Below are positions 37,080 through 48,530 of a stretch of DNA of 64,000 nt, piece after piece (positions within the stretch are counted from its first letter, which is position 1; every line of letters starts with the position of its first letter). The notes beneath the pieces were generated by a model. The model made no database searches, was not told where the DNA came from, and was given only the letters and a program-made list of their open reading frames with translations. A program made the position numbers and the translations under genes. Source of the DNA: Nageia nagi (lineage: Eukaryota; Pinophyta); contig JBITNC010000001.1 of assembly GCA_050084985.1 (NCBI GenBank), positions 23,622,001-23,686,000 on the forward strand, given 5' to 3'.

Positions 37080-37081
37080 CT

Positions 37082-37815
37082 TGTAATGTTCCTTTTATTT
37101 TTATTACTCAAGTGAATGTTCAAAACATAGAAATAAACTTGCAGCCAAGGAACAATATCAAAACTTAGAAAAATATGCAAAATAATGGAGAGAATTAGCC
37201 AAGGAATTTTATTAAAAAAATGATGTTAAACCAATACAATAGCTGAAGTGCCACAAATGCAGATCCAAGCTCACAAAAAATGTCATAAATTGGCCAGATC
37301 TGAAAATGATGCAACAGAATGAGGCTAGGCTCCCATGCAAGGCCTCCAACCCTCAAGATCTCTCCAAGAAATCGCTACCTCCAACTCTAGATGTGCAAGC
37401 ATCCCCAAGATTGAGGCCCACAACTCCTGAAGTCTCCCAAGCAATAGCTACCTTTAGCTCTAGGTGTACAAACACCCCCAAGACTAAGGCCCACAACCCT
37501 TGAGATCCAAATATGCATGAACACATGCACACTTTGGTTGAGAAAGGAATCTCCTTCACTCAAAAAAAAAAAATAGATGATCCACAAGCTTACTCAAATG
37601 GGATGCCCACTTCCCTTTTATAAGCTCATATTCTAATTTGGAGTTGACATCTCCCAACCCGAAAATCACTTAAAGTGCCCTATTACAAGATAAAAATATA
37701 AAACATAAATAAACACAACTTAAGTTATGTCTCCTAGTCACATGAACTCCTTTTTCACTTTTATAATTAAGTGTAGGAGACATTTACAAAAAATATTTAT
37801 TTTTGGTACATTACA
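37082..37815 (-). repeat. 5' LTR of the PDS5-carrying element
   Basis: 734 bp, direct repeat of 31755-32490. On the minus strand it begins TGTAATGTACC at 37815 and ends ACATTACA at 37082, followed by the primer-binding site. Confidence 0.92.
37616..37622 (-). promoter_or_regulatory. Putative TATA box in the 5' LTR
   Basis: TATAAAA on the minus strand, about 195 bp inside the 5' LTR, in the context CTTATAAAAGGGAAG. The same box is kept in the 3' LTR (32291-32297). It would drive transcription of the PDS5-like frame. Confidence 0.45.
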
Positions 37816-37940
37816 TCCTCAATATAATGGAAATGGGTACTTAAATCCATTTTGAAAATTATTTTTTAGCTTGGTGCATTTTGCATGCTCCATAGTATCA
37901 TTTAAAGTTCCAAAGGTACATTTTGCATGCTCTATCGAGT

Positions 37941-38760
37941 TTGAAGTCACCAAACCCCTTTATTTGTGCGCCTAGCACTAGCTTGTGTAAATCTCATCCA
38001 TTTTGCTTACCATTTGGACCAATGTGTGCAGAATCCAAATGGGTATATGAATATGAAATCTTATGAATTTTGACCCAAACCCATGAATTACTCTACTCCA
38101 TGCTTTTTTGGGGTTTGATGTCATCAAACCATGCTAAATCCCCACCTAGAATTTTGGGTCCTCAAATTTTATCAAAAATGAAGATTTCAAAGTCTAATAT
38201 TGCTTAGAATCACCTTCTCCATGCATTCTCATACTCAAATTTTCATTTTTGTCAAAATTCAACTTTATCATTTGAAGGTAGGTGCCAAAATTCATCCCTT
38301 TAATGTCATCAAAGGCATGCAAATCATCACCTAGATTCTTGGGTATCCAAACTTATTCAAAATCAACAATTTCAAAGTTTAAATGTTCTTATAATCACCT
38401 TCTCCATGCAATGATGTACTCAAAATTGATTTTCTTGAAAATTTAGTTTTTGTCCTTGATTTAGGTGCCAATTTCACCCCCTTTGATGTTTTCAAAGCTA
38501 TGCAAAACTCCCCCTATATTTTTGGGATGAAAACCTTACTTAAAATCAAAAAAATCCAAAGTTTAAACCTTCATGAAATGGCCTTCCCCATGTATTCATG
38601 TACTCATAAGTTTATTTTTCTTGAAAAATCAACTTATCATGTTGAGGTACGTGCCAAAATAGGGTACTTTGATGTGTCAAAACCATGAAAATATGCACCT
38701 AGCCTTTAGAGTGCTCAAAATTAGTCAATTTTGGAGAGTCCAAGCCTAATCTTACATTAT
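37941..38760 (+). repeat. Tandem repeat of about 185 bp in a retroelement 3' region
   Basis: Units begin at about 37941, 38117, 38302, 38485 and 38671 with 'gatgtcatcaaa'-like wording. Each contains 'cacctag...ttgggt', 'tttcaaagtttaaa' and 'caccttctccatgca' blocks in the same order. Divergence between units is high. The inverted array is present in copy A (about 26380-27180). Confidence 0.65.
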
Positions 38761-39010
38761 TTTCAATCATACATAAAACCCATGTGCTAGATTTTCCATT
38801 TCCTCAAGTCAAAGTTTGAAACTAAGTGATGTAGTTGATCAAGAATCAATCAAGGTTGTCTGAGCTGACTGATGTAGTCGATCAAGGTTGAATTGCTCAT
38901 TTTTTGCCAATTTTGACATACATTATCCTCATCATAATGGAAATGGATACTCAAATTCAATCTTGAAACCATTTTTTAGCATGGTGTATTTTACATGCTA
39001 GATAAGCTTT

Positions 39011-39370
39011 TTAGTCTTTGATATCACCAAAGGCATGGAAACTTGCACCTAGCTCTCTAAGGAGCAAACTTGATCGTATCCCAAAAATTTTAAGCCTAAA
39101 CTTATTGATAATAGGATCCTCTTTTGGTCTATGCTCTCTTATTTCAACTCCAGCAAACTTTGAAAACAATCCCATCTTCATTGGCCTCATTCTAAACCCA
39201 AAATATTCGTGCTCTGATGGTATCTCTAAGATCCTGCTAGCTCCTTGGTTGCAAAACTGGTGACTGGATGCTCTGATACTCTTTAGGTCTTTGTTGTATG
39301 ATCTCCATGAATCACTCCCTAATATCTTATTTGCACTATTTAGAATGAAATATCCATCACAAAAAGCCAA
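39011..39370 (-). CDS. Antisense ORF next to the 3' LTR (119 codons)
   Basis: This ORF is on the strand opposite to the element's LTR and polypurine tract. It reads AFCDGYFILNSANKILGSDS near the start and RELGASFHAFGDIKD at the end. The frame continues upstream past one TAG (near 39378) into QDFWDPIFAKARRYIA, so the original ORF may have been about 170 codons. The upstream TAG is also present in copy A. Both copies keep most of the frame. No host or viral family is recognised. Confidence 0.35.
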   Translation of the reverse strand: MAFCDGYFILNSANKILGSDSWRSYNKDLKSIRASSHQFCNQGASRILEIPSEHEYFGFRMRPMKMGLFSKFAGVEIREHRPKEDPIINKFRLKIFGIRSSLLLRELGASFHAFGDIKD

Positions 39371-39556
39371 ACTCTAGGCAATGTACCTCCTTGCCTTTGC
39401 AAAAATAGGGTCCCAAAAATCTTGTATTTTGAGGTGTGTTGTGTAGGCACAACAGTTACCAATTAGACTTATCAAATGTGATAACAATTGAAAAAATCAA
39501 AGACATGACCGTATCCATGGGTATCACAAAATAAACATGTCAAACTTAAGGGGGTG

Positions 39557-40420
39557 TGTTGAAATAATAAGTTTTGACATCCCACACATAGATGTGCTAA
39601 GGCAATTATGTTTTGTAGTTGTTTTGGCAGTTATGTATTTTCTATCAATTTTGTGTTGATGGTAGTTTTAGGTAGTTGTTTATATCATTTCAAAAAAATC
39701 CTGTACAATGTTGTTTTGTAAGATCATCTTGTGATGTAATAAATAAAATTTCTAGAGTTTAGACATTTCATATTGTAGCAACAATATTGAGTAATATCAT
39801 TTATTTATAAATCTATTATTCAATTTTACTTTGTTTTATTTGGTTCTTATTTTGTACTGTATTAAATTATTCCAAGCTCTCTTTCAGATTTTGTATTGAA
39901 TATTGGTAAATATTGTACGTGGCTATTCTTTGCGTAAATTCAACCACATACTTTGGGCATATATCGGTAAACAAAAGACAAAAAATAGTACACTCCATCA
40001 GTTGTACGAATTAGGACATGATTTTTAAATTTTTGACCATTTCCAATCATTTTTAAACCATTCCAATAGTTTCCAACTAATCTTGCTATAAGCACAAAAA
40101 CGATATATACCCAAAGTTCATTATATACACCCAAAATATGTAATCTAATTTGAACATAGGTTGACCTACTTAAGTGTAAATATTATTAATAAGTCCACAA
40201 TAATGAAGTCTTACATAGGCGGCACTTGATTGAGTCAAGTTTATTCAGTGTGTTCTAACCTGCTACACACGCACCATGGTATTAAGGATGTTCTAACATA
40301 GAGAGTCTAAATGTCCTTACACTTGGGTTATCCACCCACATAGGTTTTAGTTGCTGCTATTCATATAAAACTTTCGGTTAGTTTTGACAAATGCAACGAG
40401 AAAGAAAAACCCTTCCAATT
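39557..40420 (+). repeat. LTR of copy B (right end truncated)
   Basis: It starts TGTTGAAATAATAAG directly after a polypurine tract. It is at least 864 bp and is cut at 40420 where unrelated repeat sequence begins. Confidence 0.6.
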
Positions 40421-40510
40421 TATAAGAGGTGAAATGAGGAAAAATTCACTCCTAAACTATAGTTCCCATTTATAAGAGGTGAAAAAGAATATATATATCA
40501 AAGGGAAATC

Positions 40511-41042
40511 ACTCGATGATCACCTAGATGATCAAGATAGGAAAGTGACCTAATATTTAAGTGAGATAACGTAACTTACCTCCTCTTGAAAGGACTGAAA
40601 TCCCAAGGTTTGTTCATGTTCCTAGTTAAAGTAGAATAATTTTATATCTTATTCTTGGGGATCATTTCAATAGATTAGGAGAGCAAGTGGTTGTTAATTC
40701 ACATTTATTTTTAGGGATTGAGGTATCTATGCAATAACTAATAGTTGTACTTTCATAAAAAATTAAAGCAAGGAAGATAAAATAAGCAAATAAAAGAGAT
40801 TGAATTGGACTAATACTGGTTAGATTACAATATAATTATCACAACAAAGTATTGTCTAAGTTAGATTTTTTCATAATCAATCAAGAAAGTTTTCATTCAA
40901 TCAATCTAGTTCAAAGTAAATGATATTAGTCCAATTATCTTTGAAGCTAGAGCATAAAGCAAGGTTGATTATCGGAATGCAATCAAATAAACTTAGCATG
41001 GAATATTGCATTTGAACTTGGTTTGAATGAAACCTTTCAAAT
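40511..41042. repeat. 532-bp direct repeat, copy 2
   Basis: Near-identical to 30262-30793 and truncated on the right by the gap at 41043. The 90 bp before it (40421-40510) is a patch containing a duplicated 'tttataagaggtgaaa' phrase that also occurs at 7743-7791. Confidence 0.85.
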
Positions 41043-41142
41043 NNNNNNNNNNNNNNNNNNNNNNNNNNNNNNNNNNNNNNNNNNNNNNNNNNNNNNNNNN
41101 NNNNNNNNNNNNNNNNNNNNNNNNNNNNNNNNNNNNNNNNNN
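41043..41142. other. Assembly gap (100 N)
   Basis: Exactly 100 N. It cuts the second copy of the 532-bp repeat. Confidence 0.99.
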
Positions 41143-43299
41143 GATATTTCCTTCAATTAAATCCTAATCCTCCAAAGATTCATTTCTATTTACTTTTGAG
41201 GATTGCATATACACTTTATATCAAGTGCATACTTTTCATGCATATTTGTTGTATCATATATAGTGTACATATCTAGCTTTTCTTATATTGTAGATCATTT
41301 TATTTATTATGTATATTTGTATTTTACACTATTTGATGTCTACAATATCAATGATATTAATCACAACTTTAGATGCAATCACTTTTTCACAAACAATGCT
41401 TAGTGTATCTGATCCAAACAATATTATGTTTTGATGAAGCTAACCAAATTGGATTTTTCTCAATCGATATCAAGAAATTGTCTTGAAATATACAATATCT
41501 TCATTCTCAAACTTATTTTTTAATTTACTATAACTATTAACCTCCTCATTAAAAGGTCTTTCTCCTCTAAATAGTTAACTATTTGTTTTAGATCTAGCTT
41601 CACTTTTGAATGGTCTTAAGAGGGAATTTCTTCATAAGTCTAGGTTTTGAATTATTTTATTAGTAAGAGATATATATCTTGATTCTTACAAAAAATTGAA
41701 TTTGAGTTATTTATAATGAATCAATTAAGGATTGATTGAAGAACAAATTCTTATTTTTAATAATTTCTTGGATTCAACTTCTTGAAAGGATTCTTCCTCT
41801 AAAATTAGGATTATCCATGAAATTTCATCTTAGAAAATTTTGTCGTTATTTATATATATTTTTTGTAAAGCTACTCCTAAGTTCTCTTTTCAAACAAAAG
41901 AGCAAGTTATAGTTGAGTATGCACTCAAAAATCTTCTTTCCTATGTGATAACTTAGAGTTTCCATGCTAACTTATCTTAGCCAAATCTTGTCAAAGTAAA
42001 CTCACCTCCTCAATAGATTTGCCAATTTTGTTAATCAATTTTTCTTGTGGGAGAAAAAGGGGACAATAAGGGATTATACAATCTCCTTTTTAATGAGGGG
42101 GTCCTAATAAGCTTTAATCTTCTTATTCAACTAGCTTGAAATAAACTGATTCTTGCAATAATTTCCTAACTAGAAACTCTTCCTTCCTACTGATAACTTG
42201 GTAAGAGAAAATAACTTATGATAATTTTAGATGCAAATTTTTTAAATTAAAATAGTTAAGAATATCCTAGATCTTAGTTCAATAAATAGAGTGAAAGTTC
42301 TTGTTATTAATTTATTACTAATATGTTCTTCAATGGGTGAGTTGGATAAGCTGCAGGTCTTTCCTTAGTTCCTAATTGGAAAAATCTTCCATCTTACTGA
42401 TAACCTAATAAGAAAAAATAACTTATGACAATTTAAACTACAAAGCTTTCTTGAAATTAAAATAGTTAAGAATATTCCTAGATATTAATTCAATAAATAG
42501 AGTGAAAGTCTTTATCCTATTAGCCTAATAGAAGAACTAATAGTGATTCACTTGTATTGGTCTTCGCTATAAATCATAAGTCTTGTTGCAATGCTTGAAA
42601 AACTTATAAAAGGTTATCACAATCACATGCAACACTAGTTTACTAATTAATTGGTAAACAAAGCATCCACATGAAAATAATAATAGCAGAATGATATCAT
42701 AAGAGAAATCAAGCCTTCTTTATTAATCTTCAATCTTTAAAAATATAGTAATTCCTTACAACAATGAGAGGTTTTACAATAACCTCACCTCGTTTTCATA
42801 AGATCAAGGGAGATGGAAAAACCTAACTATTTATATACCTATTTTGTTACAAAAATATATCCTCAAATTCAAGAGACTCTTCAAATTTCCTATCTAACCA
42901 AAAATTGATAGCTAAAAAAACTAATATATTCTAATTCACTTCAAAATACTCTTTGTTGCTCACCATGTGTCTTCTTCAGTCGATTATGCTATGTGTCCTT
43001 TCCTAGTGAACATATGGAATGGGCTTTCAATAAGTCAAAAAAACTTTTATCCTACCAAATAACCCTATCCAAGGGGTTAAATGTGGGTGGAATTCCAACA
43101 TAACAACCATCAACTTACCTTTTTCAACTTAAGAAGTGGAATGGGACTTCCGATAAATCCAACTTATCTAGTTACCCTATCCAAGGGGTGAGACATGGGT
43201 GAAATTGCAATTAAACAATTGAAAATTTATTTTCTTTAATTTATAATTTAACCTTATCTAAGGGGTGATACATAGGTGGAACTTCAATATCTCTTCAAT
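41143..43299. other. AT-rich stretch without recognisable genes
   Basis: Only short random-looking ORFs. Near 42130-42530 two similar segments ('aacttatga...aattttaga' and 'aatagttaagaatat') suggest an imperfect duplication of about 240 bp. Confidence 0.4.
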
Positions 43300-45001
43300 G
43301 AATCTAGCAACTTCTTCTGCATATCCTTCCCTACAAAATCAACCAATTTACATATATGCAACTTCAAACCATTAGCATCTATAGTTGTTTCATTATCTAA
43401 CCTTCGAATTTCATCCATTAGGTCATGTAATATCAACTTGAAATAAACAATGCATCATATGATCATAGAAGAATCTAATCTTGAATAGCTTTGAGATCAA
43501 TGGTTAATAATTGAACCTCTATCATCCCTTGAAACTAACCTATAGTTACATTTTTTCCACCAGTGTAGTCTTGTCGAAGAAAATTGAATACTCATGGTCT
43601 ATAGGATGACCTTCAATTTCTCATATATTACTCCAAATTTGATCAACATCCATCTTCATTTCTTTTGGTTATTGGAAAATACCCAAGATAGAAGGAGAAT
43701 TTATCACATATTCTCATTCGATAAATTGTTATTTGTCACCACTACTTTCTCGAGATCAAAATGAACTAGACATTAGCTTATTAAATTTCATTCATAGCTG
43801 CTATGGTCTTTTCCATATATTTCAATTCCTTTTTTATGTATAAAACCCACCCAAATAAGTCATATACACTTTACAGGGAGCTAAGCAATTGGGCAATGAG
43901 AGATTGAAACTTCTTAGTGAATGTGCCTCCCTTATGAAAAATTGACCTTCAAAGCATTCTCATTAGAAGTTAAAGATTCTTAATTCTTTCCTTTGGCCTT
44001 CTTTTATTTGAGTTTACCTTATAATTCCTTGATTTTTTTCTTATGTTATTTCACCACTCTTTGCATATGATCCATAGCCAATTTGCTCATGTAAGTCACT
44101 CCATCTTCATCAATTTTTTCGATGTCATATTTATCAATATGGATTTGAGGGTGGCTACATCTTTGGGTTCTTCTTATAGTTATAGATTTTCTTTACTAAT
44201 ATTTTCCCATAAATCTAGTAATGGAAAAACTTTGGAGTAATTTTAGAGTTTCTTAAAAGAGTATCATTATGATCATCTCCATTAGCATCATTATCCTTAC
44301 TTCCACTCATATCTTGCAAACTTTTTAAGTAATCACTCAAACCACTCCTTCTAACTAGGTTCCATCATCTACTTGCTAGGGTTATTGAGGTGGATTTAAA
44401 GAATGAGATGCTTATATTCGATGCTTGGTCATGTCATCTTATTTACTCTTATTTGTACTCTCAAAATTTTCTCATCAATATCATCTCCATCATCAGATCC
44501 ACCTCCTCTGTAGGGAATGCTAGGACCTATAGGAACTTCTGAATGCTTTTCTTCTTGTTTTCTATCGATCCTTTAGGAGTGGCCCTATGAGATTATTTCA
44601 AACTATATTTTGGTATAAATCTTTCCCAACATGTATATTAGCATACTTTTGTTTCATGTGGAGGGCTTGGAACTATCTCATATTCTTCTTCCAAACCCAT
44701 AAATTAACAAATTCACTCCACTTTCATTCTCATGTTGGATCCTACTTCTTAAAGATAAGCCACTTAGATTCCTAATTTTTTACAACCTTTCCCCATCATT
44801 ATATTCTTCTTTAGCAGACTTCCTTGAGTTGAAACTTCCATTTTTAAATTCATCTTCTACTCTCATCAAAAGTACTTCTTGATATCCCTCTCCCATTTTT
44901 TTCAAACCTTTTTCTAATTCATGTATTTGCTCCTCAGAGCCTACATCTTCTAAAGATTCCCAGAGCATAGATACTTTGCAATAAATCAATAATATTAACA
45001 T
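43300..45001 (-). pseudogene. Decayed coding sequence of unknown type
   Basis: The minus strand gives long, stop-riddled, lysine/glutamate-rich wording. The best-preserved piece is 45001-44780 (LEDVGSEEQIHELEKGLKKM, then VLLMRVEDEFKNGSF), a likely coiled coil. I recognise no domain; a retroelement gag is possible because LTR-like ends lie just to the right. Confidence that it was once coding is moderate; identity is unknown. Confidence 0.3.
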
Positions 45002-45904
45002 CTATCATGTTTCAAATTGATCAATCCCTACTATATCTACCTGACTCAAAGAGTCTTCGAGGGGTGCTCTACACTGCAGAGGGATGAGAGGTCTTCTCAA
45101 GTGTCATACTAAAAATGTAACCCTATTAGAAAATAAGATAATATATGTTAAAACCAATATTTTTCTTTATTTCTTTTGAGTAGACCTCAAAATTATTACA
45201 AATAATGAATCTATTTCGATTTTTGCCTTGTAAAAGGGCTATTTTACAAAAGAATGCTAAGACCTTCATAGGCTGATTTTGGTGTCTACAAGCTTTAAGG
45301 ATTGTTTCTAAAACCTATGAGAATAATCTAGATATCTTTGTTCTTTCAACTCTTAAATACTTTCTTGATCATTTCAACTTCTCTACACCTATTGACCCTA
45401 CATACATGTGAACAAAAATACCTCAAACATACATATTCATATCATTAAATTAGCATAAAGTAAATATAAACAAGCATATAAAATGTAGAATAATAATGCA
45501 TCTAACTCAATAAAACTTGGATGTATTTCAGTAGAGTTATTTTATATTCAAATTGGGCCCCTTGAAGGATTTATTTATAGATTTTAGAAATAAGCAAAGT
45601 TTTTGATTTTGAGATAAAAATCGAATAGAAAAGCCTATCCAACTTTTTCATGGATGGATCTGAAGTGGGGATGTGTGGAATGGATGATGAGTCATCTGTT
45701 ATCCTTTCTTTTTCCTATATGCTTATATGTTACCATTTTTATTTTAATTTTACCAACTTCATAATCATTGCATCTAGGTAATAGATGCAGTGATTGGTGT
45801 GAGTCACGATGTCAACATGTCAGATGCTAGCATTTGGAATACTATAGTAAACATTTTAATTTACTTCAATTTTGTCATCCTTTTTCGTATATTGAAAAAA
45901 GGAT

Positions 45905-45940
45905 CAATTTTGGGTGTCTACATTTTGCCCCTTTTTGAAT
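45905..45940 (-). other. Polypurine tract and LTR start
   Basis: On the minus strand CAAAAAGGGGCAAAA (45937-45923) is followed by TGTAGACACCC at 45922, a textbook gypsy polypurine tract and LTR start. A second TGTAGACACC occurs at 45290. Neither LTR's far end could be placed. Confidence 0.45.
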
Positions 45941-46989
45941 TATTCACTAGTTTGTAAGTAAAGGATAATTCAAAAACTTACCTTTTAGAAGGGGGTATGT
46001 TCAAGTTTTTTAACTTGTATTTTTGAATTTAGTCAATATTTTAGAGTAACTTATTTCCTATGAATAAGCCAAATTTGATTGATTGAATTATGATTAAATT
46101 TATTTTTTGATCTTTTGTGTTTGAATGTTTTGTAAGTATGTGGTTGTATTATCAAAGTGAAACTTGTTGTATCATTATACTATGTGTTGTTTGTGATAGG
46201 TACATCATAAGTCTCTATATCATCAAATGTATGCCAAAGCTAGCATGTGATAAAGAAGTTGCCATGTGAATATAGTATTTTGATCATTCTATTTTTTGTC
46301 TTAGTAGTTAGGTTACATGATGATCTTACGCAAAAGTTCATTCAATATTTTTCATATCCAAACCCGTTCTTCTCTTATTTATCAAAACAAGGGTCATTTT
46401 TCAAATTTGAAATTACTCATAAGTTTTAGTTTTTCCAAAACACTTAACTTTGGTCAAGTCAATAAGAAAAAAAGCTTGTTGTCTTTTCTTTGACACATTT
46501 TTTTTAGGTTTATTTTATTTATTAATTATATTTTTAGTGCAAGGTATTAAAGGTGGTATTCTTGATGTCACCTCACAAGGAACCCAATATATGCATTTTT
46601 CATCCAAATTCCTATGCTAAAAAAGTATGAATTTTTTTTTTATGGACCTAAGATAAACTTAAACTAGAAGGAGAGCTTAGGTATTTGTATGTTTTTTATT
46701 CTTAGTTGGTTGTTTTCATCTCACTTATGAACTAGAAATAAGGATTAACTATTTTATTCATTACTCATCCATTTTGATTTTAATTTTCAATATTTTCATT
46801 GTGTTATGAGTCATCAATGACTGGTTCTAATTGCCAATTCCCATGAAAATTGCCAAAGTTTGACTAAAATCATTGACATTCTTGGTCACAATCAAAATAA
46901 AAAAGATAAAGTGACCTTTCATTTTCTTATTTATCTTGTATGCTTTTCAAAACCCTGATTAGTTTCTTACTCCCATTTTTTGGCCAAGA
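45941..46989. other. AT-rich stretch
   Basis: No gene or element end is recognised. Confidence 0.4.
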
Positions 46990-48530
46990 TGCCAATGAGG
47001 AGGAGGTCAACTATTTGATGAGGTCAATTAGAGAGGAGGTAGGTTTTAAAGCCCTCTTTTTTGTTTTTTTACTTAATATGCAACTTTTAGGGCTTAAATT
47101 AAAAAATAAAAATATAGGAATTATTATTTCCATATTTAGATATTTTTTAACATTCATATTTTGAATTTTTCTTATATTTGAATGTTTTAATGAATTTTAT
47201 AAATTTTCATCCGTAGTTGTTGGCAACAGCTGAAGGGCTTTAGGATTGCAGTGTTCACTACGAATGTTGAAGATTATGCAACTTGGTTGCTAATCATTAA
47301 CATTCAGCTTAAATTATTTATTTATTTTTACTTAGCTTAATTACTTTGCTTCCTAGGTTTGGGATGTCTTCAAGCCTAGAGGATGTTATCCCACCATCCT
47401 GTAGGAGGGATGTCCATTTCTTAATGTTGTAGATCATATTTTATTTTGGAGTGTGGGTTTTGGGGTTGGACCCTACATGGGTTGTATCCATTAGGAGTAC
47501 CCTCTTTTAGCTAATTTTCTTGAGAGGTGGCACTCCACCACTTCTACCTTTTTCCTAATAGGGAAATGAGTATTACTTTGGAGGATATTCATTCTGTATC
47601 GATTACCATTCATGGTCAGTGTATTCAACATATGATTGATAGAGATGACATTTTCTCAACCATTTCTTACTTGTATGGGGCTAACAAAGTGGATACAATT
47701 TTATCTAAGATTAGCTTGGAGGCATTAGATACTATCAGTATGAGTGGGATGATCAGTAGGGGAGCATTCAGGTTCTCCTTTTTTATGGGCATAATTTAGT
47801 GTTATGCCTTACCTGATATAGGTAGTGATAGATTTCCATGGTCACTATTACCTATTATTAAAGACATGATTCAGCATGGCATAATGTAGGCTTGGGTGCC
47901 TACCTTGTTGGTGTAGTGTTATAGAGAGTTATTCTTTTATTCTCAGATCATGATGCCTCATTATCAGTTACCATTACTCTTCAGTGTGGGCATATGATCA
48001 CATTATAGTGGCTCAGTCTCTTGGACTTCCTATTCCTAATTTTTCCAACCATACAAACTATCTTGCTAGAATCATGAGGTGGAGGGATGATTTTTACATT
48101 CATCTAACAGATGGTATCTGTAGGGATGTTTATTACTATCATACTATGCTTACTCAACTAGTGCCAGATCATGTTAGGTTCTGCCTTATCATTTATATCT
48201 AGATGTGTGGAATTAAGGTCGAGCTTAAGGGATCAGACAGGCTAGGGTTCTTAGTGGCCAATGGATTGAGTTTGTAGAGTACTTTCAGTTTGATCATGTT
48301 AGGCATCAGTTCACCCTCATGCATGATGTTACCTCTAAATTTGTTAGGAAACAATGAGAGGGGATTATTCCTATCAATGAAATTCATAATTTAGTTTATG
48401 TATAGCCTAATCCTCCTAGGAGAAGGTTATAGATGAGGAGGTTGTACGATGATGATGGGGTTATTGAGATGTTTGCTTCTTAGTGGAAGGCTAAGCAAGA
48501 GAAGGGAGATGAGGATGATAAGGATCGATG
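46990..48530 (+). pseudogene. Plant mobile domain (PMD / aminotransferase-like) relic
   Basis: The plus strand opens MPMRRRST near 46989. From about 47358 it contains FLERWHSTTSTF, then after a frameshift NREMSITLEDIHSVSITIHG (about 47565-47615). That is the 'L.ERW.P.THTFHLP.GEMTITLEDV..' signature of the plant mobile domain found in MAIN-like proteins and in several transposon families. Further on are VWAYDHIIVAQSLGLPIPNF and NYLARIMRWRDDFYIHLTDG (47984-48120), which read cleanly. At least eight stops and frameshifts break the whole. Transposon origin is likely given the surroundings. Coding-like wording continues more weakly to about 49390. Confidence 0.55.

Larger units (their letters stand above)
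31755..37815 (-). mobile_element. Non-autonomous LTR retrotransposon carrying a PDS5-like domain
   Basis: A complete 6,061-bp element read on the minus strand. The LTRs are 37082-37815 (5', 734 bp) and 31755-32490 (3', 736 bp), differing by roughly 5% over the 340 bp I compared. Both begin TGTAATGT and end ACATTACA. The flanks tcctt (31750-31754) and tcctc (37816-37820) form a near-match 5-bp target duplication. A primer-binding site resembling the initiator-Met tRNA site follows the 5' LTR, and a purine-rich tract precedes the 3' LTR. Between them lies a leader of about 960 nt and one reading frame of about 1,198 codons (36105-32509). No reverse transcriptase, RNase H or integrase is present, so mobilisation would need a gypsy partner. 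It sits inside older retroelement sequence: its left flank resembles 38890-38930. Confidence 0.9.
37870..40420 (+). repeat. Retroelement 3' end, inverted copy B
   Basis: This is the inverted counterpart of 24696-27257. On the plus strand the order is tandem 185-bp units (37941-38760), an antisense ORF (39011-39370), polypurine tract (aacttaagggggtg, 39543-39556) and an LTR from 39557 (TGTTGAAATAATAAG). Homology stops abruptly at 'cccttccaatt' (40420). Sequence at 37816-37870 belongs to the same element and is the right flank of the nested PDS5-carrying insertion. Confidence 0.8.
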
